A DNA stretch of 64,000 nt from JAKVBH01 sp049800955 (lineage in GTDB: Bacteria; Pseudomonadota; Alphaproteobacteria; Rhodobacterales; Rhodobacteraceae): assembly GCF_049800955.1 (NCBI RefSeq), contig NZ_JBNAGA010000002.1:1116001-1180000 (forward strand), written 5' to 3'. The notes under the pieces are model-generated. The model saw nothing but the letters and a program-made list of their open reading frames with translations, did no database searches and was not told where the DNA came from. Both the position numbers and the translations under genes were made by a program. Below, one piece after another: positions 8,452 through 16,867 of this stretch (positions are counted from its first letter, which is position 1; each line of letters begins with the position of its first letter).

Positions 8452-9969
8452 ATGAGCGTAGCGAAACCTGTCGTGTTGTGCATTCTGGATGGCTGGGGCC
8501 TGCGGGATGAGCGCGACGCCAATGCGCCCGTTTTGGCGCAGACACCGCATTTCGATGACCTGATGGCCACGTGCCCCAATGCAACTTTGGTCACCTTCGG
8601 GCCTGATGTCGGCTTGCCTACAGGGCAGATGGGCAATTCGGAAGTCGGTCATACCAACATCGGTGCGGGTCGCGTGGTTGCCATGGATCTCGGTCAGATC
8701 GATCTGGCGATTGAAGATGGCAGCTTTGCGCAGAACACGGCTTTATTGGCGTTCATTGACACGCTCAAATCCACTGGCGGCACTGCACAGCTCATGGGTT
8801 TGTCCTCGCCCGGAGGTGTGCATGCGCATCAGGATCACATTGCGGAGGCGGCGCGGGTGATTGCCGGGGCAGGTGTGCCGGTGCAGATCCATGCCATCAC
8901 GGATGGGCGTGATGTGGCTCCGCAATCAGCTGAGGCGCAATTGGCAGAGCTCGATGCCGCCTTGCCTGTGGGCGCGCATATCGGAACGGTGATCGGGCGA
9001 TATTTCGCGATGGACCGTGACAATCGTTGGGAGCGGGTTCAAAAGGCTTTTGAACTTTTTGTGAGTGGGCAGGGGAGCACGGCGGCGGATGCCGTGAGTG
9101 CTGTGCGCGCCGCCTATGCCTCCGGGCAGAATGATGAGTTCATCGAGCCGGTGGTTCTGGACGCCTACACGGCACCCTCATCGGGCGATGGCGTTTTGTT
9201 TCTCAACTTTCGGGCAGACCGGGCGCGCGAAATTCTCTCGGCCCTCGCGGATCCTGCGTTTGAGGCCTTTGACGCCTCGGCCCGGCCGGACTGGGGGCAG
9301 GCCACGGGGATGGTGTCTTACTCGGATGCGCATGACCAGTTCATGCAAACGCTCTTTCCCAAGCGCGAACTGGTGAACACGTTGGGCGAATGGGTGGCGA
9401 AGCAGGGCAAAACGCAGTTTCGCCTCGCGGAAACGGAGAAGTACCCCCATGTGACCTTTTTCCTGAACGGGGGCGAAGAAACGCCTTCGGAGGGAGAGGA
9501 TCGCTTCATGCCGAAGAGCCCCAAAGTTGCGACGTATGATCTGCAGCCCGAGATGAGTGCGCCCGAGGTCACCGAGCGCTTTGTTGCGGCCATCCGCGAA
9601 GGCTATGATCTGATCGTGGTGAACTACGCGAACCCCGACATGGTCGGCCACACGGGCGATTTGCAAGCGGCGATGGCCGCGTGTGAAGCGGTCGACGCCG
9701 GACTGGGCGCGGCTTTGGCGGCTCTGAAGGACGTCGGTGGCGCGATGATCGTCACAGCAGATCACGGCAATTGCGAAACGATGGTTGATCCCGAAACCGG
9801 CGGGCCACATACGGCGCATACGCTCAATCTCGTTCCCGTGATCCTGTTTGGCGGGCCAGAGGGCGCGGGGTTGCGCGAAGGTCGCCTCGCTGATCTCGCG
9901 CCAACCGTGCTCGAATTGATGGGATTGCCTCAGCCGGACGAAATGACCGGCGAGAGCCTGTTGACATGA
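8452..9969 (+). CDS. gpmI: 2,3-bisphosphoglycerate-independent phosphoglycerate mutase
   Basis: The 505-residue protein has the alkaline-phosphatase-like fold of iPGM, interconverting 3- and 2-phosphoglycerate in glycolysis and gluconeogenesis with two Mn ions. Landmarks are LDGWGLR near the N-terminus, the phospho-acceptor Ser63 in GNSEVGHTNIGAGR, HAITDGRDV, NFRADRAREI, YANPDMVGHTGD and the metal ligands in TADHGNCE and GGPHTAHT. The length is typical. Its stop overlaps the following envC-like start by four bases. Confidence 0.96.
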   Translation: MSVAKPVVLCILDGWGLRDERDANAPVLAQTPHFDDLMATCPNATLVTFGPDVGLPTGQMGNSEVGHTNIGAGRVVAMDLGQIDLAIEDGSFAQNTALLAFIDTLKSTGGTAQLMGLSSPGGVHAHQDHIAEAARVIAGAGVPVQIHAITDGRDVAPQSAEAQLAELDAALPVGAHIGTVIGRYFAMDRDNRWERVQKAFELFVSGQGSTAADAVSAVRAAYASGQNDEFIEPVVLDAYTAPSSGDGVLFLNFRADRAREILSALADPAFEAFDASARPDWGQATGMVSYSDAHDQFMQTLFPKRELVNTLGEWVAKQGKTQFRLAETEKYPHVTFFLNGGEETPSEGEDRFMPKSPKVATYDLQPEMSAPEVTERFVAAIREGYDLIVVNYANPDMVGHTGDLQAAMAACEAVDAGLGAALAALKDVGGAMIVTADHGNCETMVDPETGGPHTAHTLNLVPVILFGGPEGAGLREGRLADLAPTVLELMGLPQPDEMTGESLLT

Positions 9970-11069
9970 CACGCCTGTTCGCAGCGGTTTGGGCCATCTG
10001 CCTGGCTGGAACAGCGCTGGCAGAAACACCCGCGCAGACCGCAGAGCGCGCACTTTCGCTTCTGAACGAGGCGTCGCGCCAGCTTGAGGAGGCGGGATCT
10101 GGCCGCGAGCGGGTGCGCGCGTTGACCGCGACCGTGCAGGGGTATGAAAAGGGGCTTTCCGCGTTGCGTGAGGGCTTGCGGGCGGCGGCTCAGAGAGAGG
10201 CGCAGCTATCAGTGGATTTGACAGCACAGGAGGCGGAGATTGGCCAGCTTCTGGGCGCACTCCAAGTGATCAGCCGGGTGCCTGAACCTTTGGGTCTGGT
10301 GCATCCGGCGGGCCCATCCGGCACGGCGCGGGCCGGCATGTTGCTCGCGGATGTGACGCCGGGGTTGCAAGCGGAAGTGGAACAATTGCGCGCGCAGGTC
10401 CAGGAGATGCAGGATTTGCGCGTGTTGCAGGAGCAGGCGGCCACACGTCTGGCCGATGGCCTTGCCGGGGCTCAGACCGCCCGGACCGCTCTGAGCCAGG
10501 CCATGGCGGATCGGACGGATTTGCCCAAACGCTTTACCGAAGATCCCATTCAGACAGCTGTCATGATTGCGTCAACCGAGACGCTGGAGGGCTTTGCCTC
10601 CGCCCTGACCCTGATCGAGGACGATCCGGCGGCACCCCAACCCGCACCGATTGCGGCCCTCAAGGGCACGCTGCCCTTGCCTGTGGCGGGTCAGGTCCTG
10701 CGGCGTGCAGGGCAGGCAGATTCGGCGGGAGTTGTGCGCCCGGGTTTGCTTGTGGCCACAGGATCGGAGGCCCTCGTTACGACACCCGTGCCTGCGACGA
10801 TCCGCTACCGGGGGCCTTTGTTGAACTTCGGCCTCGTCTCCATCCTTGAGCCTGAGGGCGGTATGCTCTTTGTTTTCGCGGGGATGGCGCAGGTTTTTGG
10901 CGAGGCGGGGCAGGTGATCCCGGCGGGTGATCCGGTGGGCCTGATGGGTGGCACCTCACAATCAAGCGAAGGGGGTGGAAACACACGCCCGGAAACGCTC
11001 TATATAGAGGTAAGGGAAAACAATCGGACTGTTGATCCGGAAACCTGGTTCCGAACCGGAAGGGAATAA
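9966..11069 (+). CDS. EnvC-like murein hydrolase activator with degenerate LytM domain
   Basis: The 367-residue protein has a signal peptide (cleavage near residue 20, GTALAETP), a coiled-coil-prone region at about 22-160 and a C-terminal LytM/M23-like domain at about 235-360. The zinc ligands of active M23 peptidases are missing: the positions normally reading HGxG and HLHFE are EPEGG and ETLYIEVRE, and the domain has no histidine. That is the expected state for EnvC-type proteins, which activate amidases instead of cutting peptidoglycan. FtsEX, the usual EnvC partner, is encoded at 55974-57547. It is coupled to gpmI and followed six bases later by ctpA. Confidence 0.82.
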   Translation: MTRLFAAVWAICLAGTALAETPAQTAERALSLLNEASRQLEEAGSGRERVRALTATVQGYEKGLSALREGLRAAAQREAQLSVDLTAQEAEIGQLLGALQVISRVPEPLGLVHPAGPSGTARAGMLLADVTPGLQAEVEQLRAQVQEMQDLRVLQEQAATRLADGLAGAQTARTALSQAMADRTDLPKRFTEDPIQTAVMIASTETLEGFASALTLIEDDPAAPQPAPIAALKGTLPLPVAGQVLRRAGQADSAGVVRPGLLVATGSEALVTTPVPATIRYRGPLLNFGLVSILEPEGGMLFVFAGMAQVFGEAGQVIPAGDPVGLMGGTSQSSEGGGNTRPETLYIEVRENNRTVDPETWFRTGRE

Positions 11070-11075
11070 GCTGAG

Positions 11076-12410
11076 ATGAAGAAATTTGTCATGGCCGCGC
11101 TCGGCGGCACACTGGCCGGAGTGCTGGCGACGACACAACTGGCCGCGCCGCTTCTGGCGCAAGAGAGCGCGCGAGGAACGAATGTCTATGAGCAGCTGGA
11201 TCTCTTCGGAGATATCTTCGAACGTATTCGTGGCCAATATGTGGAAGAAGTTGACGAGAGTGAGCTGATCGAAGCTGCAATCAACGGCATGCTGACATCG
11301 CTTGATCCGCATTCGGGGTATCTCTCGCCCAATGACGCGGCGGACATGCGCGTACAGACGCGCGGCGAATTCGGTGGCCTTGGTATCGAGGTGACGCAGG
11401 AAGAAGGTTTCGTGAAGGTGGTCTCGCCCATTGACGGGACACCCGCTGATGCGGCGGGGATCGAGGCGGGCGATTTCATTACTCATGTCGATGGTGAGAG
11501 CGTCCTCGGGCTTAATCTTGACGAAGCGGTTGAGATGATGCGCGGGCCCGTGGGGTCGGAGATCATCATCACGGTTGTGCGCGAAGGGGAGGGGGAGCCG
11601 TTTGACGTCTCCATCATCCGCGATACGATCAAGCTCACGGCGGTACGGTCGCGTTTGCAAGGCGAAACCGTTGTCTTGCGGGTGACGACGTTTAATGATC
11701 AGACGACGCCGAACCTCGAAGAAGGGTTCCGCAAGCAAGTCGAAGATGCCGGCGGGATCGAGAACATCAATGGGATCGTCCTTGATCTGCGCAACAACCC
11801 GGGCGGTCTTTTGACCCAGGCGATCCGCGTATCGGATGCGTTCCTTGAAAAGGGTGAGATCGTGTCGACACGCGGGCGCAACCCGGAAGATGGCGACCGG
11901 TTCAATGCAACGCCGGGTGATCTGGCGGAAGGCAAGCCGATTGTTGTTCTGATCAATGGCGGCTCGGCTTCGGCCTCCGAGATTGTGGCAGGCGCGCTGC
12001 AGGATCATCGCCGGGCCATCGTCGTGGGGACAAAGAGCTTCGGCAAAGGCTCGGTCCAGACTGTCATGCCGCTGCGGGGCAATGGCGCAATGCGTCTGAC
12101 AACCGCGCGGTACTACACGCCATCGGGGCGTTCGATCCAGGCCTTGGGCGTGTCGCCGGACATTGTCGTCGAACAACCGCGCCGCGCGCCGGAAACCGAG
12201 GAAGAGGACGAAACGAACCAACGCTCGCGCTCCGAGGCGGATCTGCGCGGCTCGCTCAACAATGACAGCCTGAGTGAGGATGAGATAGAACAGATCGAAG
12301 CGGATCGTGAAAAGGCCGAGGCTGCTGCTGCTCTGCGCGAAGAGGATTATCAATTGGCCTATGCCATTGATATCCTCAAGGGTCTGACAGCGCTCGGCCC
12401 GAATGACTAG
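11076..12410 (+). CDS. ctpA: S41-family carboxy-terminal processing protease
   Basis: The 444-residue protein has a signal peptide (to about residue 29), an N-terminal helical part, a PDZ domain at about 90-175 and the S41 catalytic core at about 190-360. The Ser-Lys dyad appears to be Ser299 in GSASASEI and Lys324 in SFGKGSVQ. CtpA proteases act in the periplasm and, with EnvC/FtsEX neighbours, commonly influence envelope remodelling. The acidic C-terminal tail (residues 370-430) is rich in Glu and Asp. The stop shares one base with the GTG of the next gene. Confidence 0.94.
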   Translation: MKKFVMAALGGTLAGVLATTQLAAPLLAQESARGTNVYEQLDLFGDIFERIRGQYVEEVDESELIEAAINGMLTSLDPHSGYLSPNDAADMRVQTRGEFGGLGIEVTQEEGFVKVVSPIDGTPADAAGIEAGDFITHVDGESVLGLNLDEAVEMMRGPVGSEIIITVVREGEGEPFDVSIIRDTIKLTAVRSRLQGETVVLRVTTFNDQTTPNLEEGFRKQVEDAGGIENINGIVLDLRNNPGGLLTQAIRVSDAFLEKGEIVSTRGRNPEDGDRFNATPGDLAEGKPIVVLINGGSASASEIVAGALQDHRRAIVVGTKSFGKGSVQTVMPLRGNGAMRLTTARYYTPSGRSIQALGVSPDIVVEQPRRAPETEEEDETNQRSRSEADLRGSLNNDSLSEDEIEQIEADREKAEAAAALREEDYQLAYAIDILKGLTALGPND

Positions 12411-13138
12411 TGCCTTCTGGCGCAGCCTTAGGTAAACCCGATCCGGCAGCCTGGGGGCTGCCGGCTATGGACTTCTCCCCGCTCGAAGGCGGGCAACGGC
12501 ATCAAGTCCTGCGCGGAACCGGTGACGGCTCTGCCTACGTATTCAAGACAACAAACCGCTCCGAAGCGCAATTGGCGTGGCTCGCAACACTGGAGCCGCG
12601 TTTGAAATCTGTCGGTCTCGCGCGGGCTTTGCCGATCCCGACGCTAGAGGGGGCTTGCAGTTTTGCGGGCTGGACGGTTGAGCGCTATATCCCCGGTCGC
12701 GTCCTCACGCCGGCAGACAGGGTGCGCTTGCGGCAGACCTTGCGGCGGATGCAGCGGGTCTGTTTTGGTTTGCCGCAGCGCCCGGGCTTTCTTAAGGCGC
12801 GCGACTTCCTTGTGCAGTCAAAGGGGGGCGACATTGATTTGAGCCGCATGCCGGAAGATGTCGTGAAGCGGTGTCGCAAAGCGCTGAGCCTTGTGCCCAG
12901 CGTGCCAGTGACCCTGTGTCATGGCGATCTACATCCGGGCAATATCGCAGTGACGCCTTGGGGGCAGTTCGTCTTTTATGACTGGGACGAGGCGCGCATC
13001 GACAATCCACTCTTTGATATGGTCGCCGTTGGCGCGCTTGATCATCCGACACCGCGCCGCGCCGCGCTGGCCTATGAGATTGCTGCCTGCTGGCACATCG
13101 AACCGGAACGTGCAAAGTCGCTCCTGCTGCATTTGTGA
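12410..13138 (+). CDS. Aminoglycoside-phosphotransferase-family kinase-like protein
   Basis: The product (242 residues from a GTG start) carries the catalytic motifs of the APH/choline kinase family: CHGDLHPGNIAV for the catalytic loop and VFYDWDEA for the metal-binding Asp. An N-lobe is visible (YVFKTTNRSEAQL with a likely ATP-contacting Lys), although the glycine-rich loop is weak. The substrate cannot be inferred and resistance should not be assumed. The GTG shares one base with the ctpA stop; an internal ATG at 12467 is an alternative start. Confidence 0.75.
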   Translation: MPSGAALGKPDPAAWGLPAMDFSPLEGGQRHQVLRGTGDGSAYVFKTTNRSEAQLAWLATLEPRLKSVGLARALPIPTLEGACSFAGWTVERYIPGRVLTPADRVRLRQTLRRMQRVCFGLPQRPGFLKARDFLVQSKGGDIDLSRMPEDVVKRCRKALSLVPSVPVTLCHGDLHPGNIAVTPWGQFVFYDWDEARIDNPLFDMVAVGALDHPTPRRAALAYEIAACWHIEPERAKSLLLHL

Positions 13139-13158
13139 ACAAGCGAAAGGCGTGTGCG

Positions 13159-13641
13159 ATGACACCGGATGAAATTGCCAAACTACCTTACCGGCCTTGT
13201 GTGGGGGTCATGCTGGTCAATGCAGCGGGCCATGTCTTCGTGGGGCAGCGGATCGACAACAATACCCAGGCCTGGCAGATGCCGCAGGGCGGTGTCGATC
13301 CCGGGGAGGCGCCGCGTGAGGCTGTGCTGCGCGAGCTTTGGGAAGAGACCGGCGTGACGTCGGACAAAGTGACAGTCGAGGCGGAGACCGACGACTGGCT
13401 TCCCTATGAGTTGCCCTTTGATCTGGTGCCCAAACTTTGGAAAGGGCGCTACCGCGGGCAAGAGCAGAAATGGTTCCTCCTGCGCTTTCACGGGACCGAT
13501 GCCGACATCAACATTGTGACGGAGCATCAGGAGTTTTCCCACTGGAGATGGATGGCACCGGATGAACTTCTGGCGGCGATCGTGCCCTTCAAGCGCGATG
13601 TCTATTCCGCAGTGCTGGAGGCATTTGGGCCCCGGCTGTGA
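13159..13641 (+). CDS. rppH: RNA pyrophosphohydrolase (Nudix)
   Basis: The 160-residue protein has the Nudix box GGVDPGEAPREAVLRELWEE and the RppH signatures YRPCVGVMLVN, WQMPQGG and QKWFLLRF. RppH removes pyrophosphate from the 5' triphosphate end of mRNA and so starts decay. I prefer the ATG at 13159 (AAGG eight bases upstream) over a GTG at 13135 that overlaps the previous stop, because the conserved N-terminus starts just after MTPDEIAKL. Confidence 0.93.
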   Translation: MTPDEIAKLPYRPCVGVMLVNAAGHVFVGQRIDNNTQAWQMPQGGVDPGEAPREAVLRELWEETGVTSDKVTVEAETDDWLPYELPFDLVPKLWKGRYRGQEQKWFLLRFHGTDADINIVTEHQEFSHWRWMAPDELLAAIVPFKRDVYSAVLEAFGPRL

Positions 13642-13652
13642 GGGAGGCTGCC

Positions 13653-14135
13653 ATGCGTCTTGCCATTGTGTCACTGGTCTTGGGGCTCGCAGGCCCGGCC
13701 CATGCGCTGAGCTGCCTGCCACCCGATTTTGCGCGCAGCTACGCCGACGTCGCGCAGGCGGAGGCGCGCTTTACCATGGTTGTGGGGGTGTTGGATTTTG
13801 ATCCGGAACAACTCCCGCGCGTCGATTGGCAGCGGCAGCAGGACACGCCACCGGAAACGCATATTCCGGCGCGCCTGACGGGACGGTCATTCCAGGCGGA
13901 TGGGTTTACGGGGCGTTTTGCCCTGGATGTGACCTTGAGGGTCCTGTGTTTTGGTCCGTGGTGCGGCGGTGCGACGTCTGGGGCGGAAGTGTTGGCGTTT
14001 GTCAATCTGGACGACAAGCCTCCATCGGTTGAGGTGACGCCTTGCGGCGGACATGTCTTTGGCGCGGATCCCGCCACTTTGGCGCGTGCCTTGGCCTGCT
14101 ATCGGGGCGAGGATTGCGCAGCGGAAGACTTCTAG
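13653..14135 (+). CDS. Hypothetical secreted cysteine-containing protein
   Basis: The ATG at 13653 follows GGGAGG five bases upstream and gives a clean signal peptide (MRLAIVSLVLGLAGPAHA, cleavage before LSCLPPDF). The mature part of about 142 residues has seven cysteines (in SCLPP, LCFGPWCGG, TPCGG, ACYRGEDC), suggesting disulfides in the periplasm. The family is not recognised. The start lies 11 bases after the rppH stop, so it is probably the last gene of the gpmI-to-rppH run. Confidence 0.72.
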   Translation: MRLAIVSLVLGLAGPAHALSCLPPDFARSYADVAQAEARFTMVVGVLDFDPEQLPRVDWQRQQDTPPETHIPARLTGRSFQADGFTGRFALDVTLRVLCFGPWCGGATSGAEVLAFVNLDDKPPSVEVTPCGGHVFGADPATLARALACYRGEDCAAEDF

Positions 14136-14167
14136 CGCCTTGCGCGCGGCGTCTGAGCGTTCGCTAG

Positions 14168-14665
14168 TCAACCGGGAACGATCAGCCGTGTCTGAAGCGT
14201 GATACGTTGCACGATCTGGCGCAGATGGTCCGGTCGAAACGCGATGCAGCCCTCCGTCGGATATCCGGGGCGCCGCCACCGATGCAGAAAGATGGCCGAT
14301 CCACGACCACGCTCGGCCCGCGGCCAGTTCCAATCGGTCAGTAGGACAAGGTCATATAGGGGATCGCCTCGGCGCAGCGCCTCATGGCTATGAGGATAGG
14401 GCGCGCGGACCATCAGGTTGTAATCCTCGTGCCCCGGATCATCGGACCATAAATCCCCGGGCCGGATTGGCTGAGCCCAATCACACGGGCGCGCCAGCCG
14501 GTCGGGCCGGTAGAGCAGGCCGATGATGCGATGCGTGCCCACGGGCGTCGCGCCGTCGCCTTCGCGCTTGTCCGCGCGGATGCCGCCTTTGCCGATGGTG
14601 CAGGGCCAGTATCGCCCCGCAAAGCGCAGGCCGCGTGGGGTCAGAACCATGTCATGGGGTGTCAT
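14168..14665 (-). CDS. L,D-transpeptidase (YkuD) family protein
   Basis: The 165-residue protein ends with the YkuD-type active-site arrangement IFLHRWRRPGYPTEGCIAF, a conserved His and nucleophilic Cys within the H-(x)n-TEGCIAF pattern. Such enzymes make 3-3 peptidoglycan cross-links or attach outer-membrane proteins. No signal peptide is visible, so export is unproven and this matches the short standalone YkuD proteins common in alphaproteobacteria. The start overlaps the ribA stop by four bases. Confidence 0.82.
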   Translation of the reverse strand: MTPHDMVLTPRGLRFAGRYWPCTIGKGGIRADKREGDGATPVGTHRIIGLLYRPDRLARPCDWAQPIRPGDLWSDDPGHEDYNLMVRAPYPHSHEALRRGDPLYDLVLLTDWNWPRAERGRGSAIFLHRWRRPGYPTEGCIAFRPDHLRQIVQRITLQTRLIVPG

Positions 14666-15747
14666 GGCAAATGCCCGGATTTCGCAATCTTGGTGGCAAG
14701 ATATGCAGCATTCTCGTCTGTCTCCCCCACCCGCAGGGCAACCCGTTCTGTCACCTCCACGCCTTGCGCGCGCATCATGTCGATCTTGGCGGGATTGTTT
14801 GTCAGCAGCCGCACGGCGTTGAAACCCATGGATTTCAGAATGTCGGAGCCGATGCGAAAATCGCGTTCGTCATCTTCAAAGCCGAGGCGGTGATTGGCCT
14901 CGACCGTGTCAAAGCCCTGATCCTGAAGGGAATAGGCGCGCATCTTGTTGGCAAGACCGATGCCGCGCCCTTCCTGATTGAGGTAGAGCAAAACACCTGC
15001 ACCCTCACGGCCCATCTGGGCCAGGGCTGCTTGCAATTGGGGACCGCAATCGCATTTGAGCGACCCAAGGACATCCCCCGTGAAACAGGCCGAATGCAGA
15101 CGCGCCAGGACCGGCGCGGCGCGATCCGGGCGGCCCACCTCAAAGGCGTAGTGCTCCACACCGCCCGCATTGGGACGAAAGACATGCAAACGCCCATGCG
15201 CGCTCGTGCGAACCGGCAGGCGGGCTGACACCAATGGCGCGAAGTGCTGCGCATCTGTGAGCAAAGGACCTGCTGTGTTGGCTTGAAGCTCGGTGAGCTC
15301 TGGTGTCACCGCGGGGGCGGGCACCACAAGCACCGAGGGCAGCAATTCGGCGGACTTTGCCAACGCGATGCCCAAACGCGAGAGCGCCGCATCTCCCTCA
15401 CGCCGCGCAAACAAAGGCCCCTTCATGGGATTGCGCAGATCGCCTTCGGGATCGGCAATGGCATGAACCCAAGCCGCATCACACCCCTCCGGCAGGGGCA
15501 AGCGGGCAAGATCGTGGTCATAGGCGCGGGCCTTGAGCGTCTCGGCGCGGCGGGCCGTAATGGCGAGATGGACCGCACCCAGATCGGCAAGCGCGCCAAG
15601 ACGATCCGGCGTCAACGTCTCGGCCGCGGCAATCAGAACGCGTTCTCCATGGCCCGCCAGCACGACGGGCAGGCCCACACGCAGATCGCTGCGCGCGCGG
15701 GCCAGGAGCTCGGAGGGTCGGGGGCGCAAATCCATTTGGAGTGCCAT
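14662..15747 (-). CDS. ribA: GTP cyclohydrolase II
   Basis: The C-terminal part (about residues 165-361) is a GTP cyclohydrolase II, the first step of riboflavin synthesis. It has the zinc cysteines in SACFTGDVLGSLKCDCG, the catalytic segment NQEGRGIGLANKM and LLTNNPAKI. The N-terminal 160 residues are a diverged DHBP-synthase-like region, as in many alphaproteobacterial RibA proteins; it lacks the usual acidic DHBPS motif and is probably not catalytic. The start could be the ATG at 15747 or four codons later. It is translationally coupled to the L,D-transpeptidase gene. Confidence 0.9.
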   Translation of the reverse strand: MALQMDLRPRPSELLARARSDLRVGLPVVLAGHGERVLIAAAETLTPDRLGALADLGAVHLAITARRAETLKARAYDHDLARLPLPEGCDAAWVHAIADPEGDLRNPMKGPLFARREGDAALSRLGIALAKSAELLPSVLVVPAPAVTPELTELQANTAGPLLTDAQHFAPLVSARLPVRTSAHGRLHVFRPNAGGVEHYAFEVGRPDRAAPVLARLHSACFTGDVLGSLKCDCGPQLQAALAQMGREGAGVLLYLNQEGRGIGLANKMRAYSLQDQGFDTVEANHRLGFEDDERDFRIGSDILKSMGFNAVRLLTNNPAKIDMMRAQGVEVTERVALRVGETDENAAYLATKIAKSGHLP

Positions 15748-15912
15748 TTCTGATCAATGTTACGTCCGTCTCTACGCGGCTCTACGGGAAATTTGAAACA
15801 TTTCCTCGCAAAAATCGCGCGTTGGACACGAGGGCGTGAGAGCAATGTTGCAAATCTTGCTGTTGGTGGCCTGCGCACTCACTTTGATCTCAACAGGACA
15901 CGGAGAGACATT

Positions 15913-16599
15913 ATGGCTCAGCTGAAAAACATTCTACTCGTCGATGACGACGAAGACCTGCGCGAGGCCTTGGCCGAACAATTGATCATGACCGAGGATT
16001 TCGAAGTGTTCGAAGGCGCCAATGGCGTTGAAGCCATGGAGCGGGTCAAAGCCTCGCATTTTGATCTCATCGTGCTGGATGTTGGACTGCCGGACACCGA
16101 CGGGCGCGAGCTGTGCCGCTTGATGCGCAAACAAGGCGTCAAAGCGCCTGTCTTGATGCTCACCGGCCATGATAGCGATGCTGATACGATCCTTGGGCTC
16201 GACGCGGGCGCCAATGACTACGTGACCAAGCCCTTCAAATTCCCCGTCCTTCTGGCGCGTATCCGTGCGCAGCTGCGCCAACACGAGCAGAGCGAAGATG
16301 CCGTGTTCACGCTTGGGCCATATACTTTCAAACCGGCCATGAAGACGCTGCTCACCGAAGACGAGCGCAAGATCCGTCTGACGGAGAAAGAGACCAATAT
16401 CCTGAAATACCTCTACCGCGCCACCGAAGGTGTCGTGCCGCGTGATGTGCTCTTGCACGAGGTCTGGGGGTACAACGCTGGCGTGACGACCCATACGCTG
16501 GAGACGCATATCTACCGGCTGCGACAAAAGATTGAACCAGAGCCCTCAAATGCGCGTATCTTGGTCACTGAGTCCGGTGGATACCGCCTGAATGCCTAA
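15913..16599 (+). CDS. OmpR-family response regulator, CenR candidate
   Basis: The 228-residue protein has a receiver domain with acidic pocket DDDED (11-15), phospho-acceptor Asp56 in IVLDVGLPD and the conserved Lys in YVTKPFKFP. A winged-helix output domain at about 130-228 includes LTEKETNILKYLYR and TLETHIYRLRQKI. No histidine kinase is adjacent, so it is an orphan here. The sequence resembles the essential envelope regulator CenR of Caulobacter and Rhodobacter, judged from memory, so no symbol is assigned. The ATG at 15913 starts the receiver domain; the longer frame has no domain upstream. Confidence 0.9.
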   Translation: MAQLKNILLVDDDEDLREALAEQLIMTEDFEVFEGANGVEAMERVKASHFDLIVLDVGLPDTDGRELCRLMRKQGVKAPVLMLTGHDSDADTILGLDAGANDYVTKPFKFPVLLARIRAQLRQHEQSEDAVFTLGPYTFKPAMKTLLTEDERKIRLTEKETNILKYLYRATEGVVPRDVLLHEVWGYNAGVTTHTLETHIYRLRQKIEPEPSNARILVTESGGYRLNA

Positions 16600-16630
16600 A
16601 TTTTGACAAAGGTGCCTGCGACATGTGCTT

Positions 16631-16644
16631 TTGATTTAGGTCAA
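16631..16644 (+). promoter_or_regulatory. FNR/CRP-family (FnrL- or DNR-type) binding site
   Basis: TTGATTTAGGTCAA has the FNR-type pattern TTGAT-N4-RTCAA. It lies 32 bases after the stop of the CenR-like gene and upstream of the 3' end of the oppositely oriented rmuC, so it cannot serve a protein gene promoter on either side. Its centre (16637.5) is 41 bases from a plausible transcription start near 16679, with a TAGATT -10-like element at 16667-16672: the geometry of a class II activated promoter. Confidence 0.55.
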
Positions 16645-16678
16645 GGTTAGACGACTCGGAGCCTGATAGATTTTTGGA

Positions 16679-16753
16679 ATACCGTCGCATATGCGGTCTC
16701 TCATATGCACCTCCCTGTTGGACTTGGCCCGGGCTTTGCCCGGGTCTTTTTTT
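16679..16753 (+). ncRNA. Candidate small RNA, predicted to be FNR-controlled
   Basis: The predicted RNA is about 75 nucleotides. It would contain a 5' stem-loop (GCATATG at 16687-16693 with CATATGC at 16702-16708, eight-base loop), a single-stranded CACCTCCCTG stretch from 16708 that is complementary to Shine-Dalgarno sequences, and an intrinsic terminator at 16728-16753. No open reading frame of note lies in it. The start is inferred from the spacing to the FNR-type box; no expression data are available. Confidence 0.4.
16728..16753 (+). terminator. Strong intrinsic terminator
   Basis: The stem CCCGGGC (16728-16734) pairs perfectly with GCCCGGG (16738-16744) around a TTT loop and is followed by TCTTTTTTT (16745-16753). 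It is oriented to stop plus-strand transcription, from the candidate small RNA and from any read-through of the CenR-like gene 129 bases upstream. Confidence 0.85.
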
Positions 16754-16789
16754 GTCCAATACCGAGATCGGTGGCAGCCTCGGGTTTTT

Positions 16790-16850
16790 GGGGGCGCTGC
16801 CCCCGCGCGCGCTGCGCGCTCCCCCGAGGTATTTTCAGACAAAAGAAGGC
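16790..16850 (+). repeat. Palindromic intergenic element, copy B
   Basis: GGGGGCGCTGCCCCC (16790-16804) is followed by an alternating CG tract, CCCCCGAGGTATTTTCAG and AAAAGAAGG. This is the same order as the other copies at 8341, 27970 and 43131. It lies 18 bases from the 3' end of rmuC and could serve as its terminator region. Confidence 0.6.
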
Positions 16851-16867
16851 GGGTGATCGCTCGCGTC

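Noticed and set aside
10962..12353. 463-codon minus-strand frame over ctpA
   Set aside because: Antisense to ctpA, whose PDZ and catalytic Ser-Lys motifs are clear; the antisense product is Arg/His-rich with no domain.
16603..16631. TTGACA at 16603 as the -35 of a constitutive promoter
   Set aside because: Seventeen bases downstream the sequence is TGCTTT, a poor -10; the FNR-type box with TAGATT is the better reading, though both could overlap.
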